Below, in pieces: positions 52,406 through 61,402 of a stretch of DNA of 64,000 bases. The stretch comes from Alkalihalobacillus sp047302405 (lineage in GTDB: Bacteria; Bacillota; Bacilli; Bacillales; Bacillaceae_D). How positions within the stretch are numbered: position 1 is the stretch's first letter; each line of letters opens with the position of its first letter. The translations under genes and the position numbers were made by a program. The notes below the pieces were generated by a model. That model searched no databases and had not been told where the DNA came from. It worked only from the letters and a program-made list of their open reading frames with translations. The stretch spans positions 4,340,001 to 4,404,000 of the forward strand of contig NZ_CP154853.1 in NCBI RefSeq assembly GCF_047302405.1, given 5' to 3'.

Positions 52406-54448
52406 TTATTTTTGCAATAGTCTTGAAAGCGTACCACTGTACATGATTTCTAGTTGATGCAAGGCCCGTGTACAAGCGACATACAACAGTTTAGTGGCTA
52501 AAGGCTCCTTTGGATAATTTTGTTCATCTGCTCCAATGACAAGGACGGCATCAAATTCCAATCCTTTTGAAACATAAACTGGTAAAATGGAGAGTCCTCC
52601 TTGATAAGATTGGTCTTGAGAGGATACAACGGTAAGGTCGGGAATTTGTTCCTTTAATTGGTCATAATAAGAATTTGTTTCTTTTTCTGTCCTCGTTATA
52701 ATGGCCACCGTATTCATACCTTTTGATTGCATCGTATTTACCCAACTCACAATTGATTGGACTTCTTCCTCTTTATTGACCGCTTGAAGATTAACATCAT
52801 CCCCGCTTCGAAAAACAGGCTTTGCATAAGTCGGTCTGTTTTCTAAATGACTTAAAATAATATTGGAAAACTCGATGATCTCATACGTAGAGCGATAACT
52901 TTTATCCATTTCAAAATAAGCGGTTTTAGTCTCTCCGAATAAATCAATAAATGATTGCCACTCTTCTATTCCTTCATTGCTATGGATTCCTTGTGATAAG
53001 TCACCTAAGATGGTGAATGACTGTCCACGTGTTCGTTCTTTTAATACGGCTAACTGATAAGGTGAAAAATCTTGGGCTTCGTCAATGACGACATGATCAA
53101 ACCGTTTCTCTTTATCAATTCCAGACCATTTTTGTTGAATATGAAGCAGGGGGGCTAAATCTTCAAGTTCCAGCTGATCACGTTTAGGTGCTAGTTCAGA
53201 TTTGCCTAAATTCTTTAAGATTCGAATGTATAGATCATAAGGTTTTTCGTTTTTCCATTTTCTCAAATAGGAGCGCAGTTGTTCATTCGCTTTCTTTTTG
53301 GCTTGTTGTTGTTCTTTTTGATCATCAAACCGTTTCACTTCAATTTCAATCCAACGCTTTATCCGAGCCTTTGTACGTTCAAATTTTGTTACGGCTACTG
53401 CCTCTTTAAAATCCTCATTTATCCAACGTAAAAGCTGTTTGTTGCGAAAGATAACACCTGGCCACGGTTCAAAATCTTCGGTTGGGAGCCACTCAACTTC
53501 TAGCTTTACCAGTTCTTTATCCACTTTCTCTTTAAATGAGTGAGTCCGTTTATTCCAATCATTATCAATTTGTTCATTTGTCCTTGTCTCAAAGTATAGT
53601 CGCCTTCGCTCGTGTATTGGAATGAGCTTCAGCTTAGGATCATCAATGGTAGTGAGTGCCCAAGTAGAGAAGGTGGTTTGTTGAATATCACCTACTCCTA
53701 ATTCAGGTAAGACTTGTGAAATATAATCTAGGAAAACAGAGTTAGGGGCAAAAATAATCATTCTCTCTGCACGGATTTGTTCCCGATATTCATAAAGTAA
53801 ATAGGCTAATCTGTGTAAAGCGACGGTCGTCTTTCCACTCCCAGCTACTCCTTGAATGATCACGACTTCGCTTCTTGGGTGGCGAATAATTTTATTTTGT
53901 TCGCCTTGAATCGTGGCGACGATATCTCGTAAACGATTATCCTTTTGTTCGCCTAATTTATAAAGGAGAAACTCATCACCTCCGCTTGTTTCCTGTTGTC
54001 CACGTACATAACTATCAACGACTCGTTGTACGTTATTTTCACGGATGATGAGGTTTCTCTTTAAATGAATTTCCCCGTCGACAAGGCCATCTGGAGACTC
54101 GTAATAAACATCATCCTCGCTCCCTGAAAAGGCATAAAATAAACTAGCGACTGGAGCTCGCCAATCAACGATCAATATATTTCCTGTTTCTTCATCCGTG
54201 ATTCCGGTTTTGCCGATATAATGTTGTCCAACTTGTCCTTCATCAAAGTCTTCAAAATCAAGTCGGCCAAAATAGGGTTCTTTTAAAGCGATTTCTAGGG
54301 CTGCTTTTTGTCGTTGTCGACTTGCTTCCAATACTTGCAAGTTAAAGTCCTCACCTGTATACGGTGGAATTTCCTGCAGTTGTTTGTATTGCCTCGTTAA
54401 GATAGCTAGATTTTCTTCTAATACCTTTATTTCTTCCAGTTTAGACAT
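52406..54448 (-). CDS. HelD/UvrD-like superfamily 1 ATPase (RNA polymerase recycling type)
   Basis: 680 residues. N-terminal coiled coil (EIKVLEENLAILTRQYKQLQ), the HelD-type block DWRAPVASLFYAFSG near residue 93, Walker A GVAGSGKTTVALHRLAYLL near 198, Walker B VVIDEAQDFSPYQ near 460, and helicase motif VI LYVACTRALHQLEI at the end. HelD proteins push stalled RNA polymerase off DNA using ATP and are not true helicases. It is shorter than B. subtilis HelD (about 775 residues). ATG 54448 follows AAGGGAGGG. Three 121-bp hairpin repeats lie directly upstream of this ribosome site. Confidence 0.82.
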   Translation of the reverse strand: MSKLEEIKVLEENLAILTRQYKQLQEIPPYTGEDFNLQVLEASRQRQKAALEIALKEPYFGRLDFEDFDEGQVGQHYIGKTGITDEETGNILIVDWRAPVASLFYAFSGSEDDVYYESPDGLVDGEIHLKRNLIIRENNVQRVVDSYVRGQQETSGGDEFLLYKLGEQKDNRLRDIVATIQGEQNKIIRHPRSEVVIIQGVAGSGKTTVALHRLAYLLYEYREQIRAERMIIFAPNSVFLDYISQVLPELGVGDIQQTTFSTWALTTIDDPKLKLIPIHERRRLYFETRTNEQIDNDWNKRTHSFKEKVDKELVKLEVEWLPTEDFEPWPGVIFRNKQLLRWINEDFKEAVAVTKFERTKARIKRWIEIEVKRFDDQKEQQQAKKKANEQLRSYLRKWKNEKPYDLYIRILKNLGKSELAPKRDQLELEDLAPLLHIQQKWSGIDKEKRFDHVVIDEAQDFSPYQLAVLKERTRGQSFTILGDLSQGIHSNEGIEEWQSFIDLFGETKTAYFEMDKSYRSTYEIIEFSNIILSHLENRPTYAKPVFRSGDDVNLQAVNKEEEVQSIVSWVNTMQSKGMNTVAIITRTEKETNSYYDQLKEQIPDLTVVSSQDQSYQGGLSILPVYVSKGLEFDAVLVIGADEQNYPKEPLATKLLYVACTRALHQLEIMYSGTLSRLLQK

Positions 54449-54468
54449 ATAATTACCCTCCCTTAAAT

Positions 54469-54833
54469 AAAAAGCGAAGTCCGTTTGGTCAGAAGCGAGA
54501 AAAAATAAGAACAGCTGATGAAGACGCTCTATGTCTTCACTCAGATGGGCGATTTTTCTCGAGCTTCTAACGGACGCAGCTGGATTGATAAAAAGCGAAG
54601 TCCGTTTGGTCAGAAGCGAGAAAAAATAAGAACAGCTGATGAAGACGCTCTATGTCTTCACTCAGATGGGCGATTTTTCTCGAGCTTCTAACGGACGTAG
54701 CTGGATTGATAAAAAGCGAAGTCCGTTTGGTCAGAAGCGAGAAAAAATAAGAACAGCTGATGAAGACGCTCTATGTCTTCATTCAGATGGGCGATTTTTC
54801 TCGAGCTTCTAACGGACGTAGCTGGATTAAATA
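54469..54833. repeat. Three tandem copies of a 121-bp hairpin repeat
   Basis: Units begin at 54471, 54592 and 54713 (AAAGCGAAGTCCGTTTGGTC), 121 bp apart and nearly identical. Each unit is an imperfect palindrome: TCCGTT.GGTCAGAAGC.GAGAAAAA pairs with TTTTTCTCGAGCTTCTAACGGAC, with inner arms GATGAAGAC / GTCTTCACTC. They stand between the HelD-like ribosome site and 54834. Further copies are at 63186-63485. Confidence 0.9.
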
Positions 54834-55128
54834 ACCTCTTCTATATTTTCTAGGATTTTGCAAAAAAAATATAGACTTATATTTGAAATTTTGCTAGGCT
54901 AGTGAGTATACAAATAGCAAAAATAAATTTACATAAAATGGAATTTTGCGAGTGGCGATTCTTTACGAAGGAATGGCTATTTTTTATGCCCCAAAAGATT
55001 AAACAAGCAGGTTTATAATAAGTGTTGAGTTTTCCTTATGTACCAAACCGTAGTAAAAACATATTCTGACCTTTTCACTTTCTTCATAATAATAAGGATA
55101 CTATTATTTATAAAGAGGGTGGATGAAC

Positions 55129-55404
55129 GTGCATAATCGAAGGCTAGAACAGAAACCGATAACCCCCGCCTCACTTCCTCAACAAGCCCATTGGTTTTCA
55201 CCTAATCATTATCAAAATACGTATCAAGCCCAGCGAACCTTAGCAGCGGCTCTACCAGCTATACACTATGGAATTGACGGAGTTCCAATGGTGGGATATG
55301 AACATGCTTTAACAGAAGCCGTATCGATCGGTTATTTACTTGGTCAAGGGTACGACTATCAAACAGCTGTTAACACGGTCCAATCATGGTGGCGACCTTC
55401 ATAA
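55129..55404 (+). CDS. Small protein of unknown function
   Basis: About 91 residues from the GTG at 55129 (GAGGGTGG six bases upstream); an ATG two codons earlier is also possible. Rich in Ala, Gln, Tyr and Trp, with the C-terminal half GYEHALTEAVSIGYLLGQGY looking helical. No signal peptide. I do not recognise the family. Single gene with a terminator. The gap before it (54834-55122) shows only AT-rich sequence and a possible promoter. Confidence 0.65.
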   Translation: MHNRRLEQKPITPASLPQQAHWFSPNHYQNTYQAQRTLAAALPAIHYGIDGVPMVGYEHALTEAVSIGYLLGQGYDYQTAVNTVQSWWRPS

Positions 55405-55418
55405 AAATAGTTCAAAGA

Positions 55419-55456
55419 AAGAGCTCCTTCCGGATAGCTGAAGGGAAGGAGTTTTT
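55419..55456. terminator. Bidirectional terminator
   Basis: AAGAGCTCCTTCC / GGAAGGAGTTTTTT between the small gene and the convergent beta-propeller gene. Confidence 0.8.
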
Positions 55457-55458
55457 TA

Positions 55459-56706
55459 CTATTGAAGAAAAATCGTATACTGTTTTACATCATTAATCCA
55501 TACCTTCGCATTTGTACCATCAAGTTCACTTAGCCACAGATCGCCGTCTCCACTCGTCGCAAAATCATCCACACGTAGCCAACTAAGTTTATTTATAAGT
55601 GGAAGATATTCAGGGTTTCGATCACTTTTTCCTTTAGGAGGCTTTGTTATCACTTTTTGCTCATCGCCATTTAAAGGAATGTACATAAGATGTGTCGGTG
55701 GTCGTTTAGTTGGCTCATTGCTCCAGTCACTTTCATGTGCTCTTACCGTGATTAAAGAATGATCATTAATCCAACTAAATCCAAGGTCCACATGATTTTC
55801 TGGAGTTAACTCAATAGAAAAGGCTGGTAGTTCTTTTATTTTTAAGTCTTTATTTTTAAATCCGAATACAATTCTTCCACCGCCGGCAATGTAACCAAGT
55901 AAGTTTTTCTGTCTGGCCCATTTTGGCTCCTCCAAGTTCAAAATAACTTCATCAACTGTTTCGAAATTTTGACCATCATTAGAAATGACAGCGAGCATGT
56001 TACTGTCCATCGAGAGTGAGGCTGTTGGCGTGATGATAAAGGAAATCCAACGTCCATCAGGGGAATAAGAGAATGTAGAAGCTGATATAGACGGTACCGT
56101 TATATGCCCATTTGTTACTTGATTAGGAAGTGAATAAAGGAGCTTTACTTGCTCCATAAGCAAACCAGTTTGATAGCCTTCTGCAATTGAAACGGTATAT
56201 AAATTGGCATGAGTCCAGCCCGTTGGAAGTAAGGAGGCAGCTGAGGATAAAATAAATCCTTCTCCATCAGGCTGCCATTCAAATTCGGAGACGCCTAATG
56301 TTATATTAAAAAAGTTTGTTAAGTCTGAGATATTTAACACGCCACCAGTTTGAAAAGCGATTAGATTTTCTGTAGGGGACCATTTTGGATTTTGGGCATC
56401 CTCACTAATGATTTGGTGCTTTTTTGATTCAAGGTCATAAACCCATAATTGGTAAATTGGAGTATTGAAAGCAGATAACGAACCGGATTCTTTTAAATAA
56501 AGAAGTTTTTTTCCATCATAAGACCATTGTGGTGAATACGAATTTTGGCCGATAGAAGAAACGATTTTCTCCTCAGTTTTATTTGTTTTTATCCAAATGG
56601 TTTGCTCACGAATAAAAGCGACTTTAAGATTGTCATCATTCTGTTTTGCAAGAGCAGTTGGAGCAAACAGTATAAATAATAAAATGATAATGATAATTTT
56701 TTGCAA
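55459..56706 (-). CDS. Exported TolB-like beta-propeller protein
   Basis: 415 residues. The TTG at 56706 is preferred (GAGGTGAAC six bases upstream), giving the signal MQKIIIIILLFILFAPTALA with an AxA site. The mature protein has repeated blades of the WD40-like/TolB type: SYSPQWSYDGKKLLYL, NPKWSPTENLIAF, EFEWQPDGEGFILS, SYSPDGRWISFI. Such propellers bind proteins or glycans; no enzyme motif is seen. Single gene. Confidence 0.78.
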   Translation of the reverse strand: MQKIIIIILLFILFAPTALAKQNDDNLKVAFIREQTIWIKTNKTEEKIVSSIGQNSYSPQWSYDGKKLLYLKESGSLSAFNTPIYQLWVYDLESKKHQIISEDAQNPKWSPTENLIAFQTGGVLNISDLTNFFNITLGVSEFEWQPDGEGFILSSAASLLPTGWTHANLYTVSIAEGYQTGLLMEQVKLLYSLPNQVTNGHITVPSISASTFSYSPDGRWISFIITPTASLSMDSNMLAVISNDGQNFETVDEVILNLEEPKWARQKNLLGYIAGGGRIVFGFKNKDLKIKELPAFSIELTPENHVDLGFSWINDHSLITVRAHESDWSNEPTKRPPTHLMYIPLNGDEQKVITKPPKGKSDRNPEYLPLINKLSWLRVDDFATSGDGDLWLSELDGTNAKVWINDVKQYTIFLQ

Positions 56707-56942
56707 GTGGTTCACCTCATATTTAGGTTAATCAAGATCGGTATTTTTATGTGATATCGAAGCTAGCTTAAAAAAATAAAATGGAGACGTTTAAGGTGGA
56801 TATCTCTAGTGTTTGTAATAATGAATAAAAAGTTCCTGCTGAGAAAAGCTCAAAAATTTTGGTGAATTATGTAATTTGAAGTTTGTCCTCCTTCATTAGC
56901 GGGGATACTTATTTATAGTAAGCCGATTAATAAGGAGAGTTG

Positions 56943-57146
56943 ATGATGTTACATCATGAGGAGATATTTCTTCTTGTAAGGGATAAGCTCATGTTAGAAC
57001 GGATGAAGGCACAAATCACAGAGAATGAAAGTTTACTAACCTATTTGATGGACGAAATTGCTTTAATTGATCACGCACTAAACATCGATATAACAGTCAA
57101 ACACTTAGAACTAGAAGATGATAATGAAAGGAATAAACGAATTTAA
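56943..57146 (+). CDS. Small protein of unknown function
   Basis: 67 residues, mainly two predicted helices with a likely coiled coil (LVRDKLMLERMKAQITENES). TAAGGAGAG lies just before the start, where ATG 56943 or 56946 could be used. The size and helical-hairpin look recall Spo0E-like phosphatases, but the SxxxD motif of that family is not present, so I leave it unnamed. Confidence 0.55.
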   Translation: MMLHHEEIFLLVRDKLMLERMKAQITENESLLTYLMDEIALIDHALNIDITVKHLELEDDNERNKRI

Positions 57147-57160
57147 ATTTTTTCATAGTA

Positions 57161-57197
57161 GGGCTTAGATAAAGTAAGAATGTCTAAGCTCTTTTTT
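57161..57197 (+). terminator. Terminator of the 67-residue gene
   Basis: GGGCTTAGA / TCTAAGCTCTTTTTT. Confidence 0.75.
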
Positions 57198-57278
57198 GAG
57201 TTGATTTAAATGATAGGTTCAGATATTTCAGATATAATAAAGAGAGTAGGTAGATAAAAAAGATAGAAGGGGATTTTA

Positions 57279-57755
57279 ATGTACGAGACAAGGCAGGCAA
57301 CTGAACAAGAGCTTGAGCAAATAAGTGAATTTTGGTATAAGATGACGTGCGAAATGAGTGAAATCGATCAAATTCCTATCCCGAATCAGGAAAGAGTACA
57401 AAAGGTAAAAGAGCTTTTTGAAGACCGGGCTTCAAAAGGCGAATTAATGTTTCGGGTTGCTGTAAATTCAGAAGGTCATCTTGTAGCGTGTGCAGGCGGT
57501 TTATTAAGAGAAGAATATTTATATCCACTCGCTGCTCAGCAAACATTAATTGGTTGGATTGTTAGCGTTTACACGGAACGGGGACACCGCAAACATGGAC
57601 TTGCTCGTCTTTTAGTAGATGAGGTTAATGCCTGGTTAAAAGAACAGGGTTGTGGCAGGGTAAGGTTATGGTCAAGTACAGCAGCAAAGCCGCTTTATAA
57701 TGATTTAGGATTTAGCCAAATGCCGATTATGACGAAAAACCTTACCGATGATTAA
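57279..57755 (+). CDS. GNAT-family N-acetyltransferase
   Basis: 158 residues. GNAT fold: MYETRQATEQELEQISEFWY, a central strand LIGWIVSVYTERGHRKHGLA with the acetyl-CoA loop (RGHRKHGLA), and ending LYNDLGFSQMP. The ATG follows AGAAGGGG. The acceptor is unknown. Single gene upstream of a decayed acetyltransferase. Confidence 0.83.
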   Translation: MYETRQATEQELEQISEFWYKMTCEMSEIDQIPIPNQERVQKVKELFEDRASKGELMFRVAVNSEGHLVACAGGLLREEYLYPLAAQQTLIGWIVSVYTERGHRKHGLARLLVDEVNAWLKEQGCGRVRLWSSTAAKPLYNDLGFSQMPIMTKNLTDD

Positions 57756-57812
57756 ACGGTAACCAGTAAATGAATAAGTTGGAGGCTTGTCATCTAAATG
57801 CGAAAGGGGGTA

Positions 57813-58146
57813 ATGAGTGAAAATAGAATAGGAAAAAATGCTTGCAGGTGAACTTTATTTAGCCTCAGATGAAGGTGCCGATTGTATGCTAGCACCTGGT
57901 GTTCATATTTATACAGCTACACACCCACTCGATCCTTTTGAAAGGGTTTCTGGTAGGGAATATGGAGCCCCAGTAACAATTGGAAATAAAGTATGGAGCG
58001 GAGGACAAGCCGTAATTAATTCAGGTGTAACGATCGGTGATAATGTGGTGAACGTTTCAAGTGCAGTCGTTACAAAAGAGGTTCCTGCTAATGTCGTTGT
58101 TGGTGGTAATCCTGCTCGAATCATTAAAGAAATAGAGGTAAAATAA
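57813..58146 (+). pseudogene. Sugar O-acetyltransferase (Maa-type), decayed
   Basis: A left-handed beta-helix acetyltransferase remnant. The first codons (ATG 57813 behind GAAAGGGGG) run into a stop after 12 residues; the homologous frame resumes at 57838 with MLAGELYLAS. It then jumps to ADCMLAPGVHIYTATHPLDP, skipping about 90 residues that intact relatives (about 185 residues) have there. WIGG has become WSGG and other hexapeptide residues are altered. So there is one frameshift, one internal deletion and substitutions: clearly non-functional. Confidence 0.8.
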
Positions 58147-58217
58147 GAATGTATGTTCTTGTTTTTGTCGCGATGTTTATATATAATGAATATAACGACA
58201 ACTAAACGGAGGGTATA

Positions 58218-58661
58218 ATGAATAAGATAATAACCCAATTTGAACTAATGCTCGATGAAATGGATCCACTAAATAGTGTAGAAGAAAATAAGCTAACAGA
58301 ACCTGTAGAAGCTGGAAAGTGGTCCATTAGTGAAATCATCGCCCATTTATACGGCTGGGATAAGTATAATTTAGAAATTATGGTGCCAAAAATGACGGCT
58401 CAAAACAACTTACCTGCTTTTCCAGAGCATGATCCATTTAATGAAAAAACGCTTCAATCGGTAGAGGGAAAGTCAGCTTTTGAAATTATACATATGTTTG
58501 TGCAAACTAGAAAACAGCTAGTAGCAGCCCTATCAGAAGTAGACAAAGAGATACGTTTTACAATCGGGACAGGAAAGAGAGCTTTTTCAGCCGAAAGTTT
58601 TACCAAAATCTTCGTGAAACATGACGCCCATCATTTGACACAGATTAAGGGGAAGCTTTAA
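58218..58661 (+). CDS. DinB-family protein
   Basis: 147 residues, four-helix-bundle DinB/YfiT-like fold. Putative metal-binding histidines are in IIAHLYGWDKY near residue 43 and FVKHDAHHLTQIKGKL at the C-terminus. Members are often thiol-dependent transferases or stress proteins; the exact role is unknown. The ATG follows GGAGGGTAT. Single gene. Confidence 0.8.
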   Translation: MNKIITQFELMLDEMDPLNSVEENKLTEPVEAGKWSISEIIAHLYGWDKYNLEIMVPKMTAQNNLPAFPEHDPFNEKTLQSVEGKSAFEIIHMFVQTRKQLVAALSEVDKEIRFTIGTGKRAFSAESFTKIFVKHDAHHLTQIKGKL

Positions 58662-58781
58662 ACAGACAACTTGGACGTATAGACAATAAATAATGGTCCA
58701 TTTACACAAAAAGGGAAAATTATTCTTGGTTTTAGGTGGCAGACCGTCGCCGTTTTGAAAAAAACTCCATACGAAAAAGGG

Positions 58782-58832
58782 AATAACCCATCAAAATCAT
58801 TCTAGAATGATTTTGATGGTTATTTTTTTACT
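58782..58832 (+). terminator. Strong hairpin terminator
   Basis: AATAACCCATCAAAATCATT / AATGATTTTGATGGTTATT followed by TTTTT, almost perfect. The 303-base gap before the PAP2 gene otherwise shows only a possible AT-rich promoter. Confidence 0.85.
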
Positions 58833-58964
58833 TTTGAGATGGCTTTTTATTTGGGAAAATATCAAAAAGTAAAGTTTTTGTTAATTCTATGTAAAGCCTA
58901 TGTTAAAATGAAGTTTCTAATCTAGTTCAATTTTTGGTTAATAAATAGCATTGGAGAATATGAC

Positions 58965-59564
58965 ATGAGAGAATTAAATGAAAATTGGTTTCGTGCCGTT
59001 AACGATCTCGGATTTGATTATCCTTTTTTAAATACACCCTTTATTTGGATTGCCGAATATACTGTCGTTTTCTTAGCCTTAATGGTTTTATTTTTTTGGT
59101 TTAAACGAACAGAGACACAGAGGCATATGGTTTTAGCAGGCGGATTTGCTTTTATTTTAGCCTGGATTACAGGGAATTTAGTTGGTCTTCTCTATCATAA
59201 TTACCAACCTTTTTACGAATTGGTCGAAGTTAATCAACTTGTTTTTAAGGATATTGATAACTCATTTCCAAGTGATCATACGATTTTATTTTTTGCGTTT
59301 TGTGTAGCCTTCTGGTTATTTAATAAAAAGAATGTGCTGTGGCTCATACTCGCTCTATTAGTAGGAGTTTCACGAATTGCGGTTGGCGTCCATTACCCAT
59401 TTGACATCATTGTTGGTGCTTTCATTGCTACGTTCTTTGCTGTGGTAATGTATTGTTGGGTGCCTAATTCACAAATCGTTGAAAAGCTTTTACATGTTTA
59501 TGAAAAAGTTGAAAATAAAATTTTATCACCACAGAAAAACAATGAGAGACACTTAGATAACTAA
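58965..59564 (+). CDS. PAP2-family phosphatase, BcrC-like undecaprenyl-diphosphatase
   Basis: 199 residues, five to six membrane segments. PAP2 motifs 2 and 3 are clear: SFPSDHT near residue 104 and SRIAVGVHYPFDI near 140. Motif 1, usually ending in RP (HxRPRPF in BcrC), reads YHNYQPF, with Gln where Arg is expected. If active, it would recycle undecaprenyl pyrophosphate on the outer membrane face and resist bacitracin. Starts at ATG behind TTGGAGAAT. Confidence 0.8.
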   Translation: MRELNENWFRAVNDLGFDYPFLNTPFIWIAEYTVVFLALMVLFFWFKRTETQRHMVLAGGFAFILAWITGNLVGLLYHNYQPFYELVEVNQLVFKDIDNSFPSDHTILFFAFCVAFWLFNKKNVLWLILALLVGVSRIAVGVHYPFDIIVGAFIATFFAVVMYCWVPNSQIVEKLLHVYEKVENKILSPQKNNERHLDN

Positions 59565-59613
59565 AAACAAAAAATGATAAATAAGAAAGGCGTCTCAAAA
59601 GACCCTTTACTAG

Positions 59614-59657
59614 CAAAAACGACAAGAAGGTAAATAAAACTCTTGTCGTTTTTTATT
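59614..59657 (+). terminator. Terminator of the PAP2 gene
   Basis: AAAAACGACAAGA / TCTTGTCGTTTTTT. Confidence 0.85.
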
Positions 59658-59789
59658 TCTTTTAAGTAAGGAAGCTTATCGGTAAAAATTTTTACTAGTT
59701 ATTTTAGTTATATAAATGTTAAAATTTTCTTAATAAACAAATTGAGCGGCCTTTAAACTGGAAAATGAGTAATCAAAGGGGGAGGATTT

Positions 59790-60419
59790 ATGAAAGCGTT
59801 TATATCGTTGCTGATTTTATTAATGGGTAGTTATTATATTTTTTTCTTTGTAGCAACCAGTTCATTAGCGACGGTCTTCTTTAAATTATTGCCAATGCTT
59901 CTGATTATTGTCTATGCTCTTTTTTATTATAAAAAAACAGGCAAACATTTAGCGATACTAGTTGGGTTAAGCGTTTGTATGATAGCAGATGGTGTGATCA
60001 TATTCTCCTTTATTGGTGGGTTAGTCGTCTTTTTAATCGGTCATCTCTTCTATTTGTCAGCTTTTTTAAAAGTGAGTTCAGGAGAAATGAAAAATAAGCT
60101 AATTATCATACCGTTTATTTTGTATATGGGCGCAATGGGTTATTTTCTTCTTTCGGCCATTTTGAATTCGGGTGAAGTGGGGATGGTCGTTCCTGTGGTG
60201 TTTTATATTTTAGTCATTGGAGCAATGGGAATTAGTGCCGTTTGGACAAGAAACGTTTATGCAACGATTGGAAGTCTTTTATTTATTATTTCCGATAGTG
60301 TGCTCGCTTGGAATCTATTTGTTGAATCAATTCCATATTCCCATGTTTGGATTATGACAACCTATTATGGAGCTCAATATTTTATTGCAACAAGTATTGG
60401 AAGTTTAAAAACTAAGTGA
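59790..60419 (+). CDS. YhhN/TMEM86-family membrane protein
   Basis: 209 residues with seven to eight membrane segments. The family (lysoplasmalogenase-like) has conserved acidic residues in VCMIADGVI near residue 65 and LLFIISDSVLAWN near 175, both present. It may hydrolyse lysoplasmalogen-like ether lipids, but bacterial members are barely characterised. ATG 59790 follows GGGGGAGG. Single gene. Confidence 0.78.
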   Translation: MKAFISLLILLMGSYYIFFFVATSSLATVFFKLLPMLLIIVYALFYYKKTGKHLAILVGLSVCMIADGVIIFSFIGGLVVFLIGHLFYLSAFLKVSSGEMKNKLIIIPFILYMGAMGYFLLSAILNSGEVGMVVPVVFYILVIGAMGISAVWTRNVYATIGSLLFIISDSVLAWNLFVESIPYSHVWIMTTYYGAQYFIATSIGSLKTK

Positions 60420-60562
60420 AAAATGCTAGATTGTGAGGGAATGAATGAGTTTACAAGGGTTAGATATAAAGGGAGAGCGTAAGTTTATCATATTTAAAGC
60501 CCCTCTCGTCTAATGGATGAACAGTAAGCTTATGTATATTCTACAATTAAATTTACATAAGA

Positions 60563-60596
60563 GAAATAAGACTACTTTTTTAGCAGTCTTATTTAC
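60563..60596 (-). terminator. Terminator of the lectin-like gene
   Basis: AATAAGACTRCT-type arms: AAATAAGACTAC / AGCAGTCTTATTT with a T-rich loop. Confidence 0.6.
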
Positions 60597-60656
60597 TATT
60601 ATATTTTTATTCTTCAATGGGGATGCATTAACTAAAATAATTTGTTTAATTATGTG

Positions 60657-61292
60657 TTACTGATGCTTTATATGGAGGTTTGAAAAGAATGCTTCGGTTC
60701 CAATATCTACGAAAAGACCAATATCCCCAGTGGAAACATCTGCTTTAGTTTCGGCTAATGTTAAATTTTCAACGCCGTTTATAAAAACCTTTAATATAGT
60801 ACCGTTGACAACAAGCTTTAAATTTATCCATTCTGAAGAGCCGATATTGGCTCCTGTTTCAAATTGACCTGGGTGTTCAGTCCTCAATCGATCATATTGC
60901 CAATAAGGATAAGAAAAATATTGAACGGCTCTAGAGTCGCGAGGGGGTTCTGGTTTGGCTTTTAATCCATTCAAGGGACGAAGATATACGGATTCAAACG
61001 AATGATTGTCATTAATACGATAAGCTATACCAGCAAAACCACGAGCGTATTCTGGAGCATTATTTAGGAGCCTGCTATATAGATCTACTGTTATAATTCC
61101 GTTTGTGAAATTTTCAGGTATTTTCAAAAAAGTGGGCATATCTACAAAATCAACCTTAGGCTCTCCATTAGTTACTTTTTCTGTTAATGTAACTCGCAAT
61201 GCTTTTTTATTGCCAATATCTGCTGGATTAACACTTACAGATACAGGTTTGGCTCCGTCTGGAATACGTTTAAGATCGTAATGAGAATACAT
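60657..61292 (-). CDS. Concanavalin-like (DUF1080-type) domain protein
   Basis: 211 residues, cytoplasmic (no signal). A beta-sandwich of the laminin G/concanavalin type: NGIITVDLYSRLLNNAPEYARG, FAGIAYRINDNHSFESVYLR and TGDIGLFVDIGTEAFFSNLH at the end. Such domains bind or cut sugars; no clear catalytic pair is seen. ATG 61292 follows GGGAGGAAC. Divergent from an HxlR regulator that probably controls it. The trigger is unknown. Confidence 0.72.
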   Translation of the reverse strand: MYSHYDLKRIPDGAKPVSVSVNPADIGNKKALRVTLTEKVTNGEPKVDFVDMPTFLKIPENFTNGIITVDLYSRLLNNAPEYARGFAGIAYRINDNHSFESVYLRPLNGLKAKPEPPRDSRAVQYFSYPYWQYDRLRTEHPGQFETGANIGSSEWINLKLVVNGTILKVFINGVENLTLAETKADVSTGDIGLFVDIGTEAFFSNLHIKHQ

Positions 61293-61349
61293 ACAGTTCC
61301 TCCCTTAGTCATTTTCATTTCATGTTATACTGTTTACTAAAAAACGTAA

Positions 61350-61382
61350 AGTAGGCACTTACAAGTTATATAGTTACCTACT
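61350..61382. promoter_or_regulatory. Candidate HxlR operator
   Basis: AGTAGGCACTT ... GTTACCTACT is an inverted repeat (AGTAGG/CCTACT) in the gap between the divergent lectin-like and HxlR genes. Confidence 0.5.
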
Positions 61383-61402
61383 AGTAACGAACGGAGGGTA
61401 CT

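Noticed and set aside
52185..52475. 96-residue frame before the TrmB gene
   Set aside because: It overlaps the 3' end of the HelD-like gene and its terminator, and has no ribosome site.
54469..54833. CRISPR array or tandem ncRNA genes
   Set aside because: Whole 121-bp units repeat without spacers; no promoter or terminator was seen for each unit, so I list them as repeats only.
56943..57146. Spo0E-like phosphatase
   Set aside because: Length and helices fit, but the SxxxD motif is not present.
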